A stretch of DNA of 64,000 bases, from assembly GCA_022453515.1 (NCBI GenBank), contig JAJNNY010000035.1, positions 186,001 to 250,000 of the forward strand, written 5' to 3'. Position numbers and translations under genes: made by a program. Origin of the DNA: Astrocystis sublimbata. Its lineage: Eukaryota > Ascomycota > Sordariomycetes > Xylariales > Xylariaceae. Shown here one piece after another: positions 46,449-59,251 of the stretch (the first letter of the stretch is position 1; each line of letters starts with the position of its first letter). The notes beneath the pieces are model-generated. The model saw only the letters and a list, made by a program, of their open reading frames with translations. It searched no databases and was not told the origin of the DNA.

Positions 46449-49400
46449 ATGGCTAAAAAGTTCGTCCCTCGCCAGAGGAAACACAAGGTGATTGCGCGAG
46501 AGGCTCGAGAAGCCCAGCAGGCCGCCGAGGATGGCAGCAACACCACACAGACGGCGGCGTCCGACAGCAATGCGCTCGAAATCCTGCCAGACGCCAAGAA
46601 GGCGGCCCATGAGGCCCAAAGGGCTCAGATGAAGGCTGACCTCAGAGGCGACGCCAAGATGAGCAGCCAGAAGGCCAAGCGCCTGGGGAAATACATCGAC
46701 AAGAAGCTCGCCAAAGATGAGAACCGAGCCCTCTTGGCGCAGCTGGCCGCAAACAAGATCGACACAAGTCTTTTTGCGAGCAGTCGGAACCTAGGCGCCG
46801 CCAAAGAGACGAAACGGCAGAAGATGAGCCGTGCACTGAGGGAACGGGCAGCTGGTATTGCTCAGAGTGACGAGAGCATCCTGTTTGAGCCCAGATCTGA
46901 GCCAGTCGCGCAGCCAGACGATGAGGATAGTGAGGATGAGGTATCCTCTGACGGAGACGAGCAGCTACCACAACGGACGAGAGAAGCACCGAGACCTGAA
47001 GAAATCAAGGCGCATGAGCCCGCAGCTGCAGCCATAGCGGCCGGTTCTGGCCTGAAACGACCTTTAGACCTAGATGACGAAGGGAAGCCTGTCTTGCCAA
47101 AAAGGCAAAAACGCGGTGGTGTCAAGTCGAAAACCGCGGGCAAACCACGCTTCGCGCTCGAGGATCCGTCAGCTATAATCGTTGATGAAATCGCTGAAAA
47201 AGATGATGATGAAGAGAAGGATGATGAAGTGTCTTCATGGGGTGGTTTCAGCTCCGATGAAGCCGAGGGCGATGGCTCTGAAGAGGGCTTGGAGAGCGAT
47301 TCGACAAAGTCATCAGGAGAGGAGGACGCAAGTGACGAAGATGCGTCCTCATCGGAAGATGACGACAGCGACGGCGACAATAGCGAAGATGACGGGGTTT
47401 CTGCAAAGGAACGTTCCTCCGCATTCAAGGCATGGGCACATGCGCAAAGAAATACCGCCCTCGGCTATCAACCAAGCAATAACAGCAGTACAGTCTCCGA
47501 TATGCCGGTACCCAAAAATTTCAAACCGAGACCGATTGAGCAGGAACCCCTGCCTATAGAGCTCCAGCCAACAAATGATACTGAGCGGAAAGCTTACAGT
47601 GTCGTGGTTGAAAGGAGCCCCGACATACAAGAGGCAAGGCTAAAGCTCCCTGTTGTAGCAGAGGAGCAGAGAATAATGGAAGCGATTCACAACAACAATA
47701 CTGTCATTATTTGCGGTGCTACCGGTTCTGGAAAGAGTACGCAAGTGCCCCAAATGCTGTTCGAAGCAGGATATGGTGCTCCTGACTCACCCACGCCGGG
47801 TCAGATCGTAGTCACACAGCCTCGGAAGGTTGCAGCAGGTGAATAAAACCTCTTTCCCTTGAGCGAGCTGGGGGGAAAGGCAGCAATAACTGACCGAAAC
47901 TAGTCTCTGTGAGTCAACGTGTTTCGACCGAGCTGGGCAACTATTCAGACACTGTTGCATACCAAATCCGATTTGAGGGCACCTCAAACGAGAAAACAAG
48001 ACTCAAATTCTTGACGGATGGTGTGTTGCTTAGGGAAATCGGCAATGACATCGCCCTACAAAGATATTCTGCTATAATCATCGATGAGGCCCATGAGCGG
48101 AGTCTGAACACAGATGTCTTGATCGGAATGCTCAGCAGGACGGTCAAGTTAAGAGAGGAACTGGCTAAAGAGGATTCAACGATTTCGCCCTTGAAATTAA
48201 TCAGTGAGTGTTCTTTACCCGGATTGACGTTCTATTTATGCGTTCTTCAAAATGAACACTGTTTTTGCCTCACTTGTCAAAATCTTGGCACATACTCTCA
48301 GTATTCTTGATACTAACTGATATTGTGTAGTTATGTCCGCGACCCTCCGTATCAGTGATGTTACTAATTCCAAGCTCTTCCCTTCACCCCCACCGGTCCT
48401 CAACATTGAGGGTCGGCAGTATCCTGTAACCCTCCATTTCGCCAGGAGAACACAGGCCGATTATGTCGAAGAAGCCTTCAATAAAGTAATACGTGGCCAC
48501 CGCAAGCTTCCACCGGGGAGTATGTTGGTATTCCTCACCAGTCAGAACGAGATCTCCAGATTAAGTCAGAAATTGAAGCTTCATTCAACGGGTCTAAAAT
48601 CTGCATCTTATCCAAAAGTCCGCTTTTCGGCGAACGACGGGCCGTTAGAGGCGGAAGACATTGAGTTCGGGCTGACAGACGATGCCGTTGAGGGCACGGA
48701 ACTTGATGATTTGAATATCAACGAGGACGGGTCAGACATGGACGAGGAAGAAGAGGCCGAGTTCGATGTGCCCAATGAAACAGGCCAGGCGACACCACTC
48801 AAGATGCACATACTACCGCTATACTCCCTGCTTCCCGTCAGGGAGCAGATGCGCGTGTTCGATGAGCCTCCCGAGGGCTCACGCTCTATCATACTTGCTA
48901 CCAACGTCGCGGAGACATCCCTGACAATACCTGGGGTCAAGTATGTGATAGACTGGTAAGCAGACACCTACTCTTGTGCCCCCTGCCTAATTTGCTAACT
49001 TCAGTAGTGGGAGGGCCAAGGAGCGCATTTTTGACCCCAACACGGGCGTTCAACGTTACGAGGTTGGTTTCATAAGCAAAGCAAGTGCCAATCAACGATC
49101 CGGTCGAGCAGGACGTACCGGTCCAGGACACGCCTGGCGGCTGTATTCGTCGGCAGTGTACGAGAGGGATTTCCAGGAGTTCGCGGAGCCCGAAATCCTG
49201 AAGATGCCGATAGATGGAGTCGTGCTCCAGCTGAAGGCCATGAATCTGAAACACGTGGTGAACTTCCCCTTTCCCACGCCCCCCAGCCGGCAAAGTCTCG
49301 CCAAGGCAGAGAAACAGCTACAATATCTCTCGGCGATAGCCCCCGAAGGCCACGCCACCAAGTTCGGTAAATCCATGAGCAAACTGCCCCTCCCGCCACG

Positions 49401-50409
49401 GTTCGCTCGCATCTTGCTAGTCGGCCATCTGCACGGCTGTATCCCCTATACCATCTGCCTCGTAGCAGGCCTATCCGTAGCGGAGATCTTCCTCCCAGAA
49501 GCCCAAGTAATCCCCACCGTGGACGAAGAAGCCAGCGAGCAAAACTACCGCACGAACGAGATCATCGCCGCCGAGAACGAGCGCGCCCAGGCGCGGCGCA
49601 AATACAACGAGGTGCACCGGACCTTCCGCGCCCTCGACGACGCCTCCGACGCCATCAAGGTGCTGCAAGTCGTGGGCGAGTTCGCACACACGCCGACAGA
49701 AAGCTGGTGCACCTCCCACTTCGTACGTTACAAAGTCCTGCAAGAGACGCAGAAGCTGCGCAAGCAGATCACGACCCTCCTACAGAAAGACGTCCCCGCC
49801 TTCGCCAACCTCGCCTTCCAAGAACGCCTCGACCGCCCCAGCGAGAAGCAGGTCACGGCGCTCAAGCAGATGGTGGCGGCCGGCTTCATCGACCAGGTCG
49901 CTATCCGCGGCGACCTGGCACCCGTGCCGCCCGAGGTGGCGCGTAAGCCGCGCCGCGCCATCGACGTGCCGTATCTACCTCTACAGCCTCTCCACCTCCA
50001 TAGCAGCAGCGCCGAGGACATCGTCGACAAAGCCGTCTTCATCCACCCATCAAGCAACCTCGCACACTACAGTCTACAAGAACTGCCATCCTACATCGTC
50101 TACAGCAGCTTGCAGCGCGCAACAGCCTCAGGCGTTATCGGAGCCGCCAATACCAAAAAGCCAAAGACGCGCATGCTGGCGCTGACGGACGTGACGGGGG
50201 CGCAGCTGGCGTCGCTCGCCAAGGGCACGCCGCTGCTGACGTATGGGAAGCCGATCAAGGAAGTCATGGCTGCGCCGGGTGCGACGACGAGGGAGGTCTG
50301 GGTCGTGCCGTATCTTAGGGCGGAGAATACGGGTGGGCTGGGCTGGCCGTTGCCGGTGACGAAGGTGGTGCAGAGGAAAGTTCCGGGGAAGGGGTGGGTT
50401 ACTGAGTAA
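46449..50409 (+). CDS. ECM16: DEAH-box RNA helicase Dhr1/Ecm16 (DHX37 family)
   Basis: Four exons (46449-47838, 47904-48203, 48331-48955, 49005-50409) fit in phase; 1239 residues, close to the yeast protein. Dhr1 removes U3 snoRNA from the pre-18S rRNA in the nucleolar small-subunit processome. A basic N-terminus (MAKKFVPRQRKHK) is followed by KMSSQKAKRLGKYIDKKL and long acidic stretches. The helicase core has Walker A GATGSGKSTQVPQ near residue 421, QPRKVAAVSVSQRV, IIIDEAHERS (DEAH) near 524, IMSATLRI, LATNVAETSLTIPGVKYVID and QRSGRAGRTGPG. The RNA helicase-associated and OB-fold parts follow, ending VVQRKVPGKGWVTE. The third exon carries an acidic insert (DDLNINEDGSDMDEEEE) between the helicase motifs, common in this family. 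Confidence 0.95.
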
Positions 50410-51338
50410 GGGGGAGGGGGTGTGGTGTGGTTCATGTGTTGACGAGCGGTAAGTAGTTGGTTGATAAGGAGAGGTATATTGGCCTCAGACTTGGGCAGCC
50501 ATGCTACAGATGATGTCTTGTATATATAGGTAGGCATGCATACCACTCATATCCCTAGAGCTGAATGAAAATATCTCAGGGCTCTTGACGGACACTAAAT
50601 ATCTCGACTTGACCGACAAATGGGATGTAGGTACAAGACACGACCTGATCCTAAAGATCTGGTAGTAGTCGTAATGTATCTGACATGTCCGATGTTCTGT
50701 GTTCTGTGTTCCATCCAGCTCAGCACGGCTTTCAATCACACACTTGGTAAAAAAAAAGAAATCACGTCTTTGGAAATGCAAACAAATATCCAAGACAGCT
50801 ACTATAGCAAAGCCGAGCCACTCACTCACTATACAGGGTAATTTGCAGCGTGGAAATTTACTCAGCACGAATAGATCACTTGACAACAAGAACACTGTAG
50901 ACAATCTAGGATCCGATGCATGTACTATGCTATGCCTATCCTCTTTGCCGTCTAAAAACTAAGTATGCGCCCGTTCTACCGGCATGGCATACCAGCAAGT
51001 ACAACGATGAAACGATGTCCATCTATAGATTAAGTACTCTCTCTAGCATACAGCACAGCCATCACCGCAGCCCATCTCATCTCATCTCTCCTCGTTGAAT
51101 AGTGGCGTGTGTTGTGTATTGTGTATCCTCTTCGCTCTGCCATCTCTCTCGTATATGCTTAAGTACCTGGGTAGTAGGAAATAACCCTAAACCCTGAACC
51201 GATGAATGCAAGCATGCAAGCCACGTAACAACAAAGACAAACCTCGTATGCATGACAGATAGAAATCAATCAACTTCACTCCGTCCGCCCCGCAAGACGC
51301 GACCGCCACGCTCGGGTTCGGGTCCGGGATCTCTCTCT
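50410..51338. other. Convergent 3' region
   Basis: 930 bp between convergent stop codons. No gene recognised; an A-run (about 50749-50761) and AT-rich sequence fit 3' UTRs. Confidence 0.6.
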
Positions 51339-54300
51339 CTAAGTCGCCCGGTACGGGGGCGGCGGGCCCGAGGCCCTGCTATTGGTATCCCGCCGTTCCG
51401 GAACCAAAGGCTGCTGCAACCCAGCAGGAGGCAACGCTTGAGCTTGAGCTTCTTGAGCTGGCGGTTCTCCCATAATTGCCGTGGCGCGCATCATCATCAG
51501 GGGAAAATATTGCTGTATGAAGGACTCACTAGAACAACCAATGTCAGTCAGTTATCAATATCGAAAAGCTAATTAATCCCCTGATCCATACGATCGACAT
51601 GCCTATTTTGTTGCATAAGAAGTTGATGATGAGGTAGCAAACTTACGTGTAATAGCTATGATCGGCATTATGCGGATGGATGATATTGTGCGCCAGCTCG
51701 TGCGCGAGGACAACCCACCACCACACCGACGCCTCGGCCATGCCCTCAGGGGTCGTCTGGTCCCTGTGTAGCTGGTTGTAGAAGCGTAAGTTGCAGAAGA
51801 TGCTGCCCTCGCGGTTGAAAGCAATCGTTCCACCCTGTTCGTCGTAGAATATGTGCAGGACCCTCCTGGGGATCTTATATATGTCACCGACGTCCTTGAG
51901 TAAGCTTGCAAAAGCGTTGATCGCCCTGTGGTTCTCGGACACAAAGTTTTCCTTCGTGGCATCAGGAATACTATTAGACACGAATACCCGCATCCCATTC
52001 GAGGCATCCGCTAGCAGACTCAGATCCTTGGCAGCCGTGTCATCGCAGTATGTCGCCTGCTCTTTGACAGTACTAGTGGAGGGCGGGGAGTACAGCTGCG
52101 ACGAGTCATAGGCCCGCGTTGACTTGATAGCATTGAGAAGGTTCTGGTGAACAATAGCTGGGTTCGTAACTTTCCCATCGTGCCCTTGTCCATCCTTAAT
52201 GGGCTTCGAGCCAGAAGGCGATGCTGTGGTAGGTGGAAGAGGCTCAGGATGGTGTTCTGCGCCCGTAAGGCTCTTAGGCTTCTCCTCAGGTTCGTCAACA
52301 TCGAAGCCAAAACGTCTCGAGATGTTCGATAGGAGCCCTCTTCCTCGTCTCTGTGGGGGTTGGGGCGTAGGAGGAGGGCTATTGCTTTCGTCCGGAGAGT
52401 CAAAGCCCCCGGGCATGCGCGGAGGAGGAGTCCTGTTCTGCTCGCGCGCAGCTGCTGCTGCAGTAGCAGCGGCGGCTTGATTCTGTCTCGTGAATTCTTG
52501 TTCTTGCTCTCGAATGCGTTCTTGTTCCGCTTCCAAGGCTTTTCGCCTCTCTTCTTCTGCGATCCTAGCTTCCGCGGCTTTCGCTCGGAGAATGCGGTCG
52601 ACGTTGTACCCACGTGCTCTGAGGTCCAGTAGGTTCAACTTGAGGAATGGCTCGAATTGCAGATACGCCTGCTGGCTAGGCCGGTTCAGGATTAACTGGC
52701 ATATGGCTTGGCCGACCTGATACATGTCTGGACGCGACGATTCCGAATCCACAAAGAGCACCCATCCAGCCCTCGTTTGGGAAATAGCCGCTGATCTCTT
52801 TTCGACGTGCGATTGGCCGGAGACGCGAAGTGTTCGACGAAGCGAAACGGATCGTACAACTTCTACACCCAGATTCTGCTCCAGCCATTTGGCGTCATGC
52901 TTGATAACATCCCGAGAATATTTTGCATACTCGTGGATAAAAATCTTTGATCGCTCCAGGACGTGTTTACGTAGCCATACCGCGCCATCTTGCTTCTCGC
53001 TATGGCTTCCGAGTTTCAGATCCTCTTGAACTACCGTTGAGAGGGTCGGCGATCCGAGGGCTCCGTAGAATGACTCAAGCTGGTCCTCTTCAGGAGCACA
53101 TTTCAGATGATCCTTGAACAGTCTATAACTAATGATGTCGTCCAAAATGACGATATCTGAAGGTCTCCCAAGTTGATACGTTCGAACAGCTTCCTCATCT
53201 TCATCGGCATCTATCGATTTGCTTTTTGAGGGGTTGGTGATCTCCTTGAAAGCTAGAAGAAAGGGTGATGTCTTCATTGTCTTCCATAAAACCTTGTCTC
53301 TTTTTAGAACTGCCATGTCGCCTGCTAGCGACCGGAGCAGGTTCAGATACTTGTCTGGGCTGCCGAGTACGCTGAGTAGTCGTGCTGGCTCTGTCGCTGC
53401 TCGCTGCGCAATCTCAAGTTTGGTGGGTTCATCATTTGAGCCACATGCTTTGAGGAACGCGTTGGCGGAGTGGCCGAAATCGACAAAATCGAAAATCTCG
53501 CCGTAGACGGCGGAACTTCCAAGATAGCATTGACGTGGGGTTAAGTGACTAATGGGACCTAATTTTTCATCGGCATCGTTGGAAGAAAAGTACCCCGATG
53601 CTCGAGTTCTTCGCCTCACCGGCACAATCCGAGTACTGCCCAGGCTTTTTGCTGCTGTGCTGCTAAGGTCATTGATACGGCTGGAGAAATATTGAAACAC
53701 AATCATTGCGTCTCGCTGCGATTCGGGGGGGTTCTTGATAAGGCGTTGTACGCATTCCTGAATTGGGGGATCTCTCGCGACACCAAATTTCTGTGCTTCA
53801 CTGTGAAGTATTCGGCTGAGAATGCTGAAGCCCAGAACCGCGGATGCCTCATTAGTGAAACATCCACTTGGCGAAACAAGCCTATCTGGGTCCCCTTCGA
53901 TTGGGAGAAATGCTCGAGGGCAGGCGGCCATATTATAGGAGCGATAATCATGAAGCGTGAAGTGAGTCACATAGTAGCTCATAGAGAGTCTACGCAGATC
54001 TTCATCGGTAGAAGACATCATGTCCACAAGTTCAGCTACAGACGGGTGGGTTCTTAAACCAAGTTCCACGAGGAATTGTCCTTCTGGCGAAGGACGATTC
54101 AAGACGCCGCCCGGCCATTGGAGGATCTTCAGCCCAAGAGGTCGGAGGATGCGATTTGGTTCGAAAAGATCAGAAACCTTGGAGTAATGCGGATGACTGG
54201 ACTGAGACGATCGCTTATCTGCCGGACCAGCCTCGGCAGGGCAGATCCTGGATTCCCTCAATCTCCGCATATCATCACTTGGTATATCCTCGCGGACGGA

Positions 54301-56787
54301 TGCCAAATATTTGATCAGCTCGACATGACTCCATTGTGCTTCTCCAGAGCTGCCCTTTTCTGAAGGGTTCATGAGGCGTTTGAAAATTGTTTCAAGATCA
54401 AGGGTCTTTCGAACGCCGAGTGCAGACAAAAATTTGTCTTTCAACTGTGTGCATTCGATCACTGGAAGGTCGTCAAATAGCTTGACCGAAGGAAAAAACG
54501 ACTCTGTTGGTCTTCTCATGCCTAATTTCGTGGGCATGATAGTGTGGGCCTTTAATAACGACGCAATTTTCTCTTTTGAGGAGGGAGACTGGTTTTCCCA
54601 ACTTTTCGATATCATGGACAAAATCCGGATCGCGAAATCGGGAGATTTGGTCATGTCTTGGTCTGGAGACCTGCTGCATCGTGTTTCGATAACAAAGGTG
54701 ATCCAAGGTGCAAGGTTTAGGGGGTCCCACGAAAGTGCTTGCAACTCTTGCAGGGAGCAGGCTTTAGTGAACTCAAGCGGTATGGTAGTAGGCGGCAGTG
54801 GCAAGTCGAGTGGGATCTTGAGCGTGCCCATAAAATGCTGAATACTCCCGAGCGCTATTATGTCGCCTTGGTCATTTTCGCTCTTTTTGTTCACTATGGC
54901 AACGGCTACGTCTAAAAGTTGATCGCGGCTCGTTGGATCTAGGTCGCCTCGTAAAGTCTTTTTAGCTATCCATTGAATGAAGTTGGGGAGTTGAACTTCC
55001 GTCAGTGGCTTTGCTGCAAGTTCTTTGCGTACGTCTTCCACGGTGATGTGCGAGAGCAAGTCGAATTCGATCAATTTCCGCACAAAACCAACCGTCTCCA
55101 ACTCGGGCGGCACCACAGCTATGTCTCCTACAAACTTCTCTAATTCTTGAGAGCCCAGCCGCACTTGAGTCGTCGGGAGCACGCCACGAGTGCTGAATAT
55201 CTCAACGTATGGCTTTTTGTACGCAGTCCAAAATGCTTCCTCGATGATCTGGGAAACATGAGCGCTGGGCGTGGAATCACTAAATGTAAACGCTTTCATG
55301 ATATGCAGGGCTTCAGGTATGAAGACGGCGGAATCTTTAGCAGTGATGGTATTGCCTGTGGCTCTTTGCAACTTATTTTGAAGTTCATTCATTTCATGTA
55401 CGAAGGCCAGTCGAGTCAGTATGCCTGCTGCTCGTAGCATTTCCATGTTCCAATTTCGAACCCATCTCGCGTTCAAGTCGATGGCTTCGCGCTCGACAGT
55501 CGGAATAACAGAAGGAGCCGAAATGTGCATACCGCCACCCGTTGTCTGCGTGGTTGGAAAGCCAATGAATATCCGCCCGCCCTTCTTACTTGGCAGTACC
55601 GATGCAAAGACATCAGTGGCGGCAGAGACTGGATCTGATTCTTTCGTGCTGCCGGATGCTTGGGTCTCGTCATACGAAGACGTCAGGATTGATAATTTGG
55701 TAAGTTTTGGCGGAGGCTTCTTCGTGGCCCTCTCCAATTCTGATGCAAAACTCGCTTTGATCGACGTGGCAATGGAACCAGTAGTAACCCGCAGGAAAAT
55801 AGTGGATGTTGATAGCCTCGTAATGTTCTCGGAGATGGTATCTTGGACGGCCTTCTCTTCTCTGGCTGCCTTGCTCACCTTCGGGGCATTCGCAGTGAGA
55901 CGAGAAAAAAAGCTCCGTAGTGAATTTACTTCGGGGGCGCCCATACCGTACGTCTCGCTTTTTGCTGCTGCGGTCTGGGGCTTCCACCCTATAGCGTTCA
56001 TGTAAGAAGCGTCGATTTGAGCGCTGGAGCGGTCGACAGTCCGGACCTTCATGAGACCTTCCCTCGTGGCCATGTCCATATCCCTCGGGATGGTCACAGC
56101 CGCGCTAGGACTAGCCTTCTTTTGCAGAGAAAGAATCTGGTAGTCGTCTATCCAAAACTCGATATGTTGCAGGGCGACAAAAGTCAAGCTCGTGGCCAAG
56201 AACTGGCCGACGGAGAGGAGGTTGGGTACGGTAGTGGTGGTATTTCGGTAGTCTAGTACAAAAGCTGTATCAGGGCTGCTCATAGCAGCAGAAAGCTGTA
56301 CTTTTCGAGTGAACAGAGCGTTGCCTTTCCAGTAGAATGCCATGGCCTCGCCCCCCGAGCTGATGAAGGGCTCCTCGCAGTCGGCAAAGACACTGTAGAA
56401 GCCCACGCCGAAGGCACCGATCTTGGTCTCGTCGGGGTTTCCCTCGGCGATGCGCTTGAGGCGGGCCCAGTCGGTCTTGGTAAAGGGCTGGCCATCGTTC
56501 TGGACGACGAGGCGGCGGAGGGTGTGGTTTGTGATGATGTGCTTCAGGATCTCGGATCGGTCGTCGACGGCGGGCAGGGGCACTTGGGTCGAGGGCAGCG
56601 TCTCCCACTTGACCTTGATGGTGGTGGCTTGGGCATCGGCGGCGTTCTGGATGAGTTCTCGCAGCGTCGTCCACTCTCCCGAGTATCTGGCCAGCACCTT
56701 GTCGATCAAGGCTCTGGTGTCGACGGTGACGGCCTCCTCGTCCTCTCCATCTTGCAGGGCCGCAGCCCGGAGTTTTCCGTAATCCAT
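51339..56787 (-). CDS. Sacsin-like GHKL ATPase (DUF3684) with C-terminal HExxH motif
   Basis: A 5.1-kb exon, 56787-51647, and a short last exon, 51528-51339, join in phase 2; 1776 residues. The N-terminus is an Hsp90/sacsin-type ATPase: LRELIQNAADAQATTIKV (N box) near residue 41, VVQNDGQPFTKTDW, KIGAFGVGFYSVFADCEEP (G2 box) near 121. The large middle carries the DUF3684 region of fungal sacsin-like proteins, which may act as chaperones. A coiled-coil-like Glu/Arg stretch precedes a Pro-rich linker. Close to the end VVLAHELAHNIIHPHNADHS contains HExxH with further His residues, preceded by beta-like IFYDEQGGTIAFNREG and IFCNLRFY: a zincin-like fold is possible. The last exon adds TESFIQQYFPLMMMRA and a Pro/Gln tail. 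Cytosolic role is inferred. Confidence 0.85.
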
Positions 56788-57883
56788 CTCGATGAATTGG
56801 CAGCAGTGGTTGTCGAATCTAGGGGTTCATGGTGGGTGTGCGCCGAGAAATGAGAAATAACAGATGGCCCTACCTACAGGGCCCTCGGGTCATACGGGTA
56901 TTACAAGCGTTACCTGGCCGGTTGGGATACGAAAAGAGGTGTGAAAAATGTTGAAATGGAGAATATCTCGCTGTCATAGGCATTGCACTGTTCTGTAGCA
57001 ATCAGGATAGACGAGTACCTACATATATAGGTATTACTAATAGATAGACACCGCCCGGCCTATTGAATGGGGTGAAGGTGAAGGGAGTGAATAGAAAGGA
57101 TGGGTGTTACAGGCAGCATGGAGAAGTGGCAAACGTTGCGCAAACAACAAAGACGGCAAACACACGTGAAGGGTCTGGTCCGGCGCAGCAGGTCAGCGAG
57201 CTGGCTGCAGTTGTCGTGAGCCTCAGTTCCAGCTAAGACTCGGGCGGATGCTGACGATATAAAGATGAGACTCGAAACGCCCGGAACGGTGTGGATGACG
57301 AACCACGGCCTCGGATTGAATCAACGCCGCGAAAGTGCCCCGAGGTACCTAACCTCACTGCCCAATGCCAGCGCCATCCGAGGTATCCACTATAGGTGTC
57401 GATAGGGGTCGATAGTGCCTGCCCCGGGTACACGTACAGCCCGAGCTTTTAGGTACCTAGAGGTACCTACTGAGGTACATACTGGCTTCAATGCCTCTCG
57501 TCGAGATACCTCCAGACATTCGCATTTTTAAGCCTCGAATGTCAAGCTTATAATTCTTGCCCATTACTAGATCTTTAAGATGCTACATATATGCACATGG
57601 AAGGTAGTAACTATGTAGATTCTAAGTTTGTCTAAAACCCGACCTGCAACTCAGTCTTCTTCTCTACGATCCTTGTATGCTGGACGAGCTGGTTCAGACC
57701 GCATTTGATATATGGTCTTCACCTTTCCATGTTTCTCTAAGATTGGGCACCAACTTGATTCTGCAAATTGGCTTGGTAGTATCTGAAGAATGCGCATGAG
57801 GGACGGCATCGGCCTATGATATTCTTGCTTGGAAAAAGGTGTCCGTGATCGACACTAGGAAATAGCACGCAACCAATAAATAC
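56788..57883. other. Intergenic region with GGTACCT motifs
   Basis: 1.1 kb between two minus-strand genes, no gene seen. AGGTACCT cores occur near 57343-57350, 57451-57457 and 57461-57468. Confidence 0.5.
57341..57475. promoter_or_regulatory. Cluster of AGGTACCT palindromes
   Basis: At least three AGGTACCT octamers in 135 bp, part of the motif family also seen at 4657, 14594, 21789 and 58965. It lies 550 bp or more upstream of the sacsin-like gene start and 400 bp beyond the stop of the MMTAG2-type gene. Confidence 0.35.
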
Positions 57884-58717
57884 TCAATTTCTTTCCGAGC
57901 TTCTTCGCCGGTGCTGTTGTGGGCTCCTGCTCCTCCTCCTATCTCGTGACCTCGACCTGTGCCTATCTCCGTGAGCTCGCCTGCGCTCCAAGCCCTCCAA
58001 GCTACGGCTTCTGTCTCTGTGCCTCCTGTGTGGCCTTTCTGGCCTGTGTGCTTCCTTCTCACGGCTATGACTTCTTCGTCTATGATGGGCGCGTCTATCA
58101 TCTCTTTCATCTCTTGCCCGACCGTGGCGTGCCTCGTGCTTATCTTCAGATGACTTGTCTCGACGCCTGTCTCCTTCTCTGTCTCTGTCGTGGTCGCGAT
58201 GATGATGTCGCCGTCCTCTCCGGTCTGCGTCTCTGCTCCGGCTTCGGCTCCGACTTCGATGTCTCCGCTTGTGTCGCCTCTCCGGGCCTTCACGGTGCGT
58301 AGTGTTGCGCTGCCGGTCTGCGGTTTGGCCAGAGCCTTCGGCCTCGGGCGCTGCCGCACCGTCTTGTAGCGGTATTCGAGGCTGGCTCACTTCCACTGCA
58401 TTCGCGCCCGTCGTATTGCGCGGTGCAACGGGAAGTCCCAGGGCACGTGCTAGTGCATCCTCTTCGGCTTCTTTGATGGCTTTCAGCTCCTCCTTACGTT
58501 CGCGGGCGGCCTTCTCTTCTGGGGTCTCGTTTGGGTCGTCAGCCGCGTCGCCTTTGGCGTACCAGGAGAGATCGCGCCCTTTCTGCCACCGGCCGACGGG
58601 TGCTTTCAAGCTGTGGCCGAGATAATTCTCGCGGTGCGCAGAGGTGGCGACGTCGTCCCAGTTGAAGTTGACTCCGCCACGCGACCCTGTTTTGCGGATG
58701 CTTGCGACAAGATCCAT
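57884..58717 (-). CDS. MMTAG2-family protein (multiple myeloma tumor-associated protein 2 homologue)
   Basis: A single exon of 277 residues. The N-terminal 60 residues show the MMtag signature: [48 protein letters not shown] charged helix with [30 protein letters not shown] follows. The remainder is Arg/Asp/Ser-rich ([15 protein letters not shown] and similar), as in nuclear RNA-processing proteins; the exact job of the family is unclear. The first ATG ([11 protein letters not shown]) is at 58717; three codons upstream the frame has TTG, not ATG. Divergent from MED6. Confidence 0.88.
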   Translation of the reverse strand: MDLVASIRKTGSRGGVNFNWDDVATSAHRENYLGHSLKAPVGRWQKGRDLSWYAKGDAADDPNETPEEKAARERKEELKAIKEAEEDALARALGLPVAPRNTTGANAVEVSQPRIPLQDGAAAPEAEGSGQTADRQRNTTHREGPERRHKRRHRSRSRSRSRDADRRGRRHHHRDHDRDREGDRRRDKSSEDKHEARHGRARDERDDRRAHHRRRSHSREKEAHRPERPHRRHRDRSRSLEGLERRRAHGDRHRSRSRDRRRSRSPQQHRRRSSERN

Positions 58718-59251
58718 GACTGGCAAGGCAGGCGTACGCGAATGTTCCGGGGTATTGATCAGGCGATCGAAATGGAGGTTTTATGTTTGGTTGCGGGATG
58801 AGAGCTCTAGATCCTAGTGATGGGAAGGGGTATCCGGGAGGAACGGTTGTCGGAGGCGCGAGGACAACGGACAGATACCTAAAGATGTTGATGCATTGAA
58901 GATCAAAAGCTGGGGATGTCGCAGTTGATGTCGCGGAGGCGTACAGATACCGCTAAGAACCTGCCAGGTACCTTAGGTAATTGGATGTACCAAACTGCTG
59001 CAAGCTGCGTACCCCACCAACGCACAGTAGCGCATGGGTATCCCTGTATGGGCGCCCATCTCGCCCATCCAATGTTTGACATGCACTACAACTTAAAGCT
59101 ACCTCTTACCATCTTCATCCTCAACACACCCAACACACCCATCACCCAACACCCAACACCCAACACCCAAGCTCCAAGATCCAAGACAGCTAGCTGGCTA
59201 TTCATTTGGACTGATCCTGTTGCAGTACTTCTGATTGGTCTTGTTGCGAGC
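58718..59251. other. Divergent promoter, MMTAG2 / MED6
   Basis: 534 bp. Contains an AGGTACCTTAGGT element at about 58965-58980 and a run of CACCCAACAC repeats at about 59125-59170 in the MED6 leader. A long frame open upstream of 59252 on the plus strand is leader, not coding. Confidence 0.5.

Noticed and set aside
55147..56005. Plus-strand frames of 96 and 194 codons antisense to the sacsin-like gene
   Set aside because: Overlap one long conserved coding frame on the other strand and show no domain.
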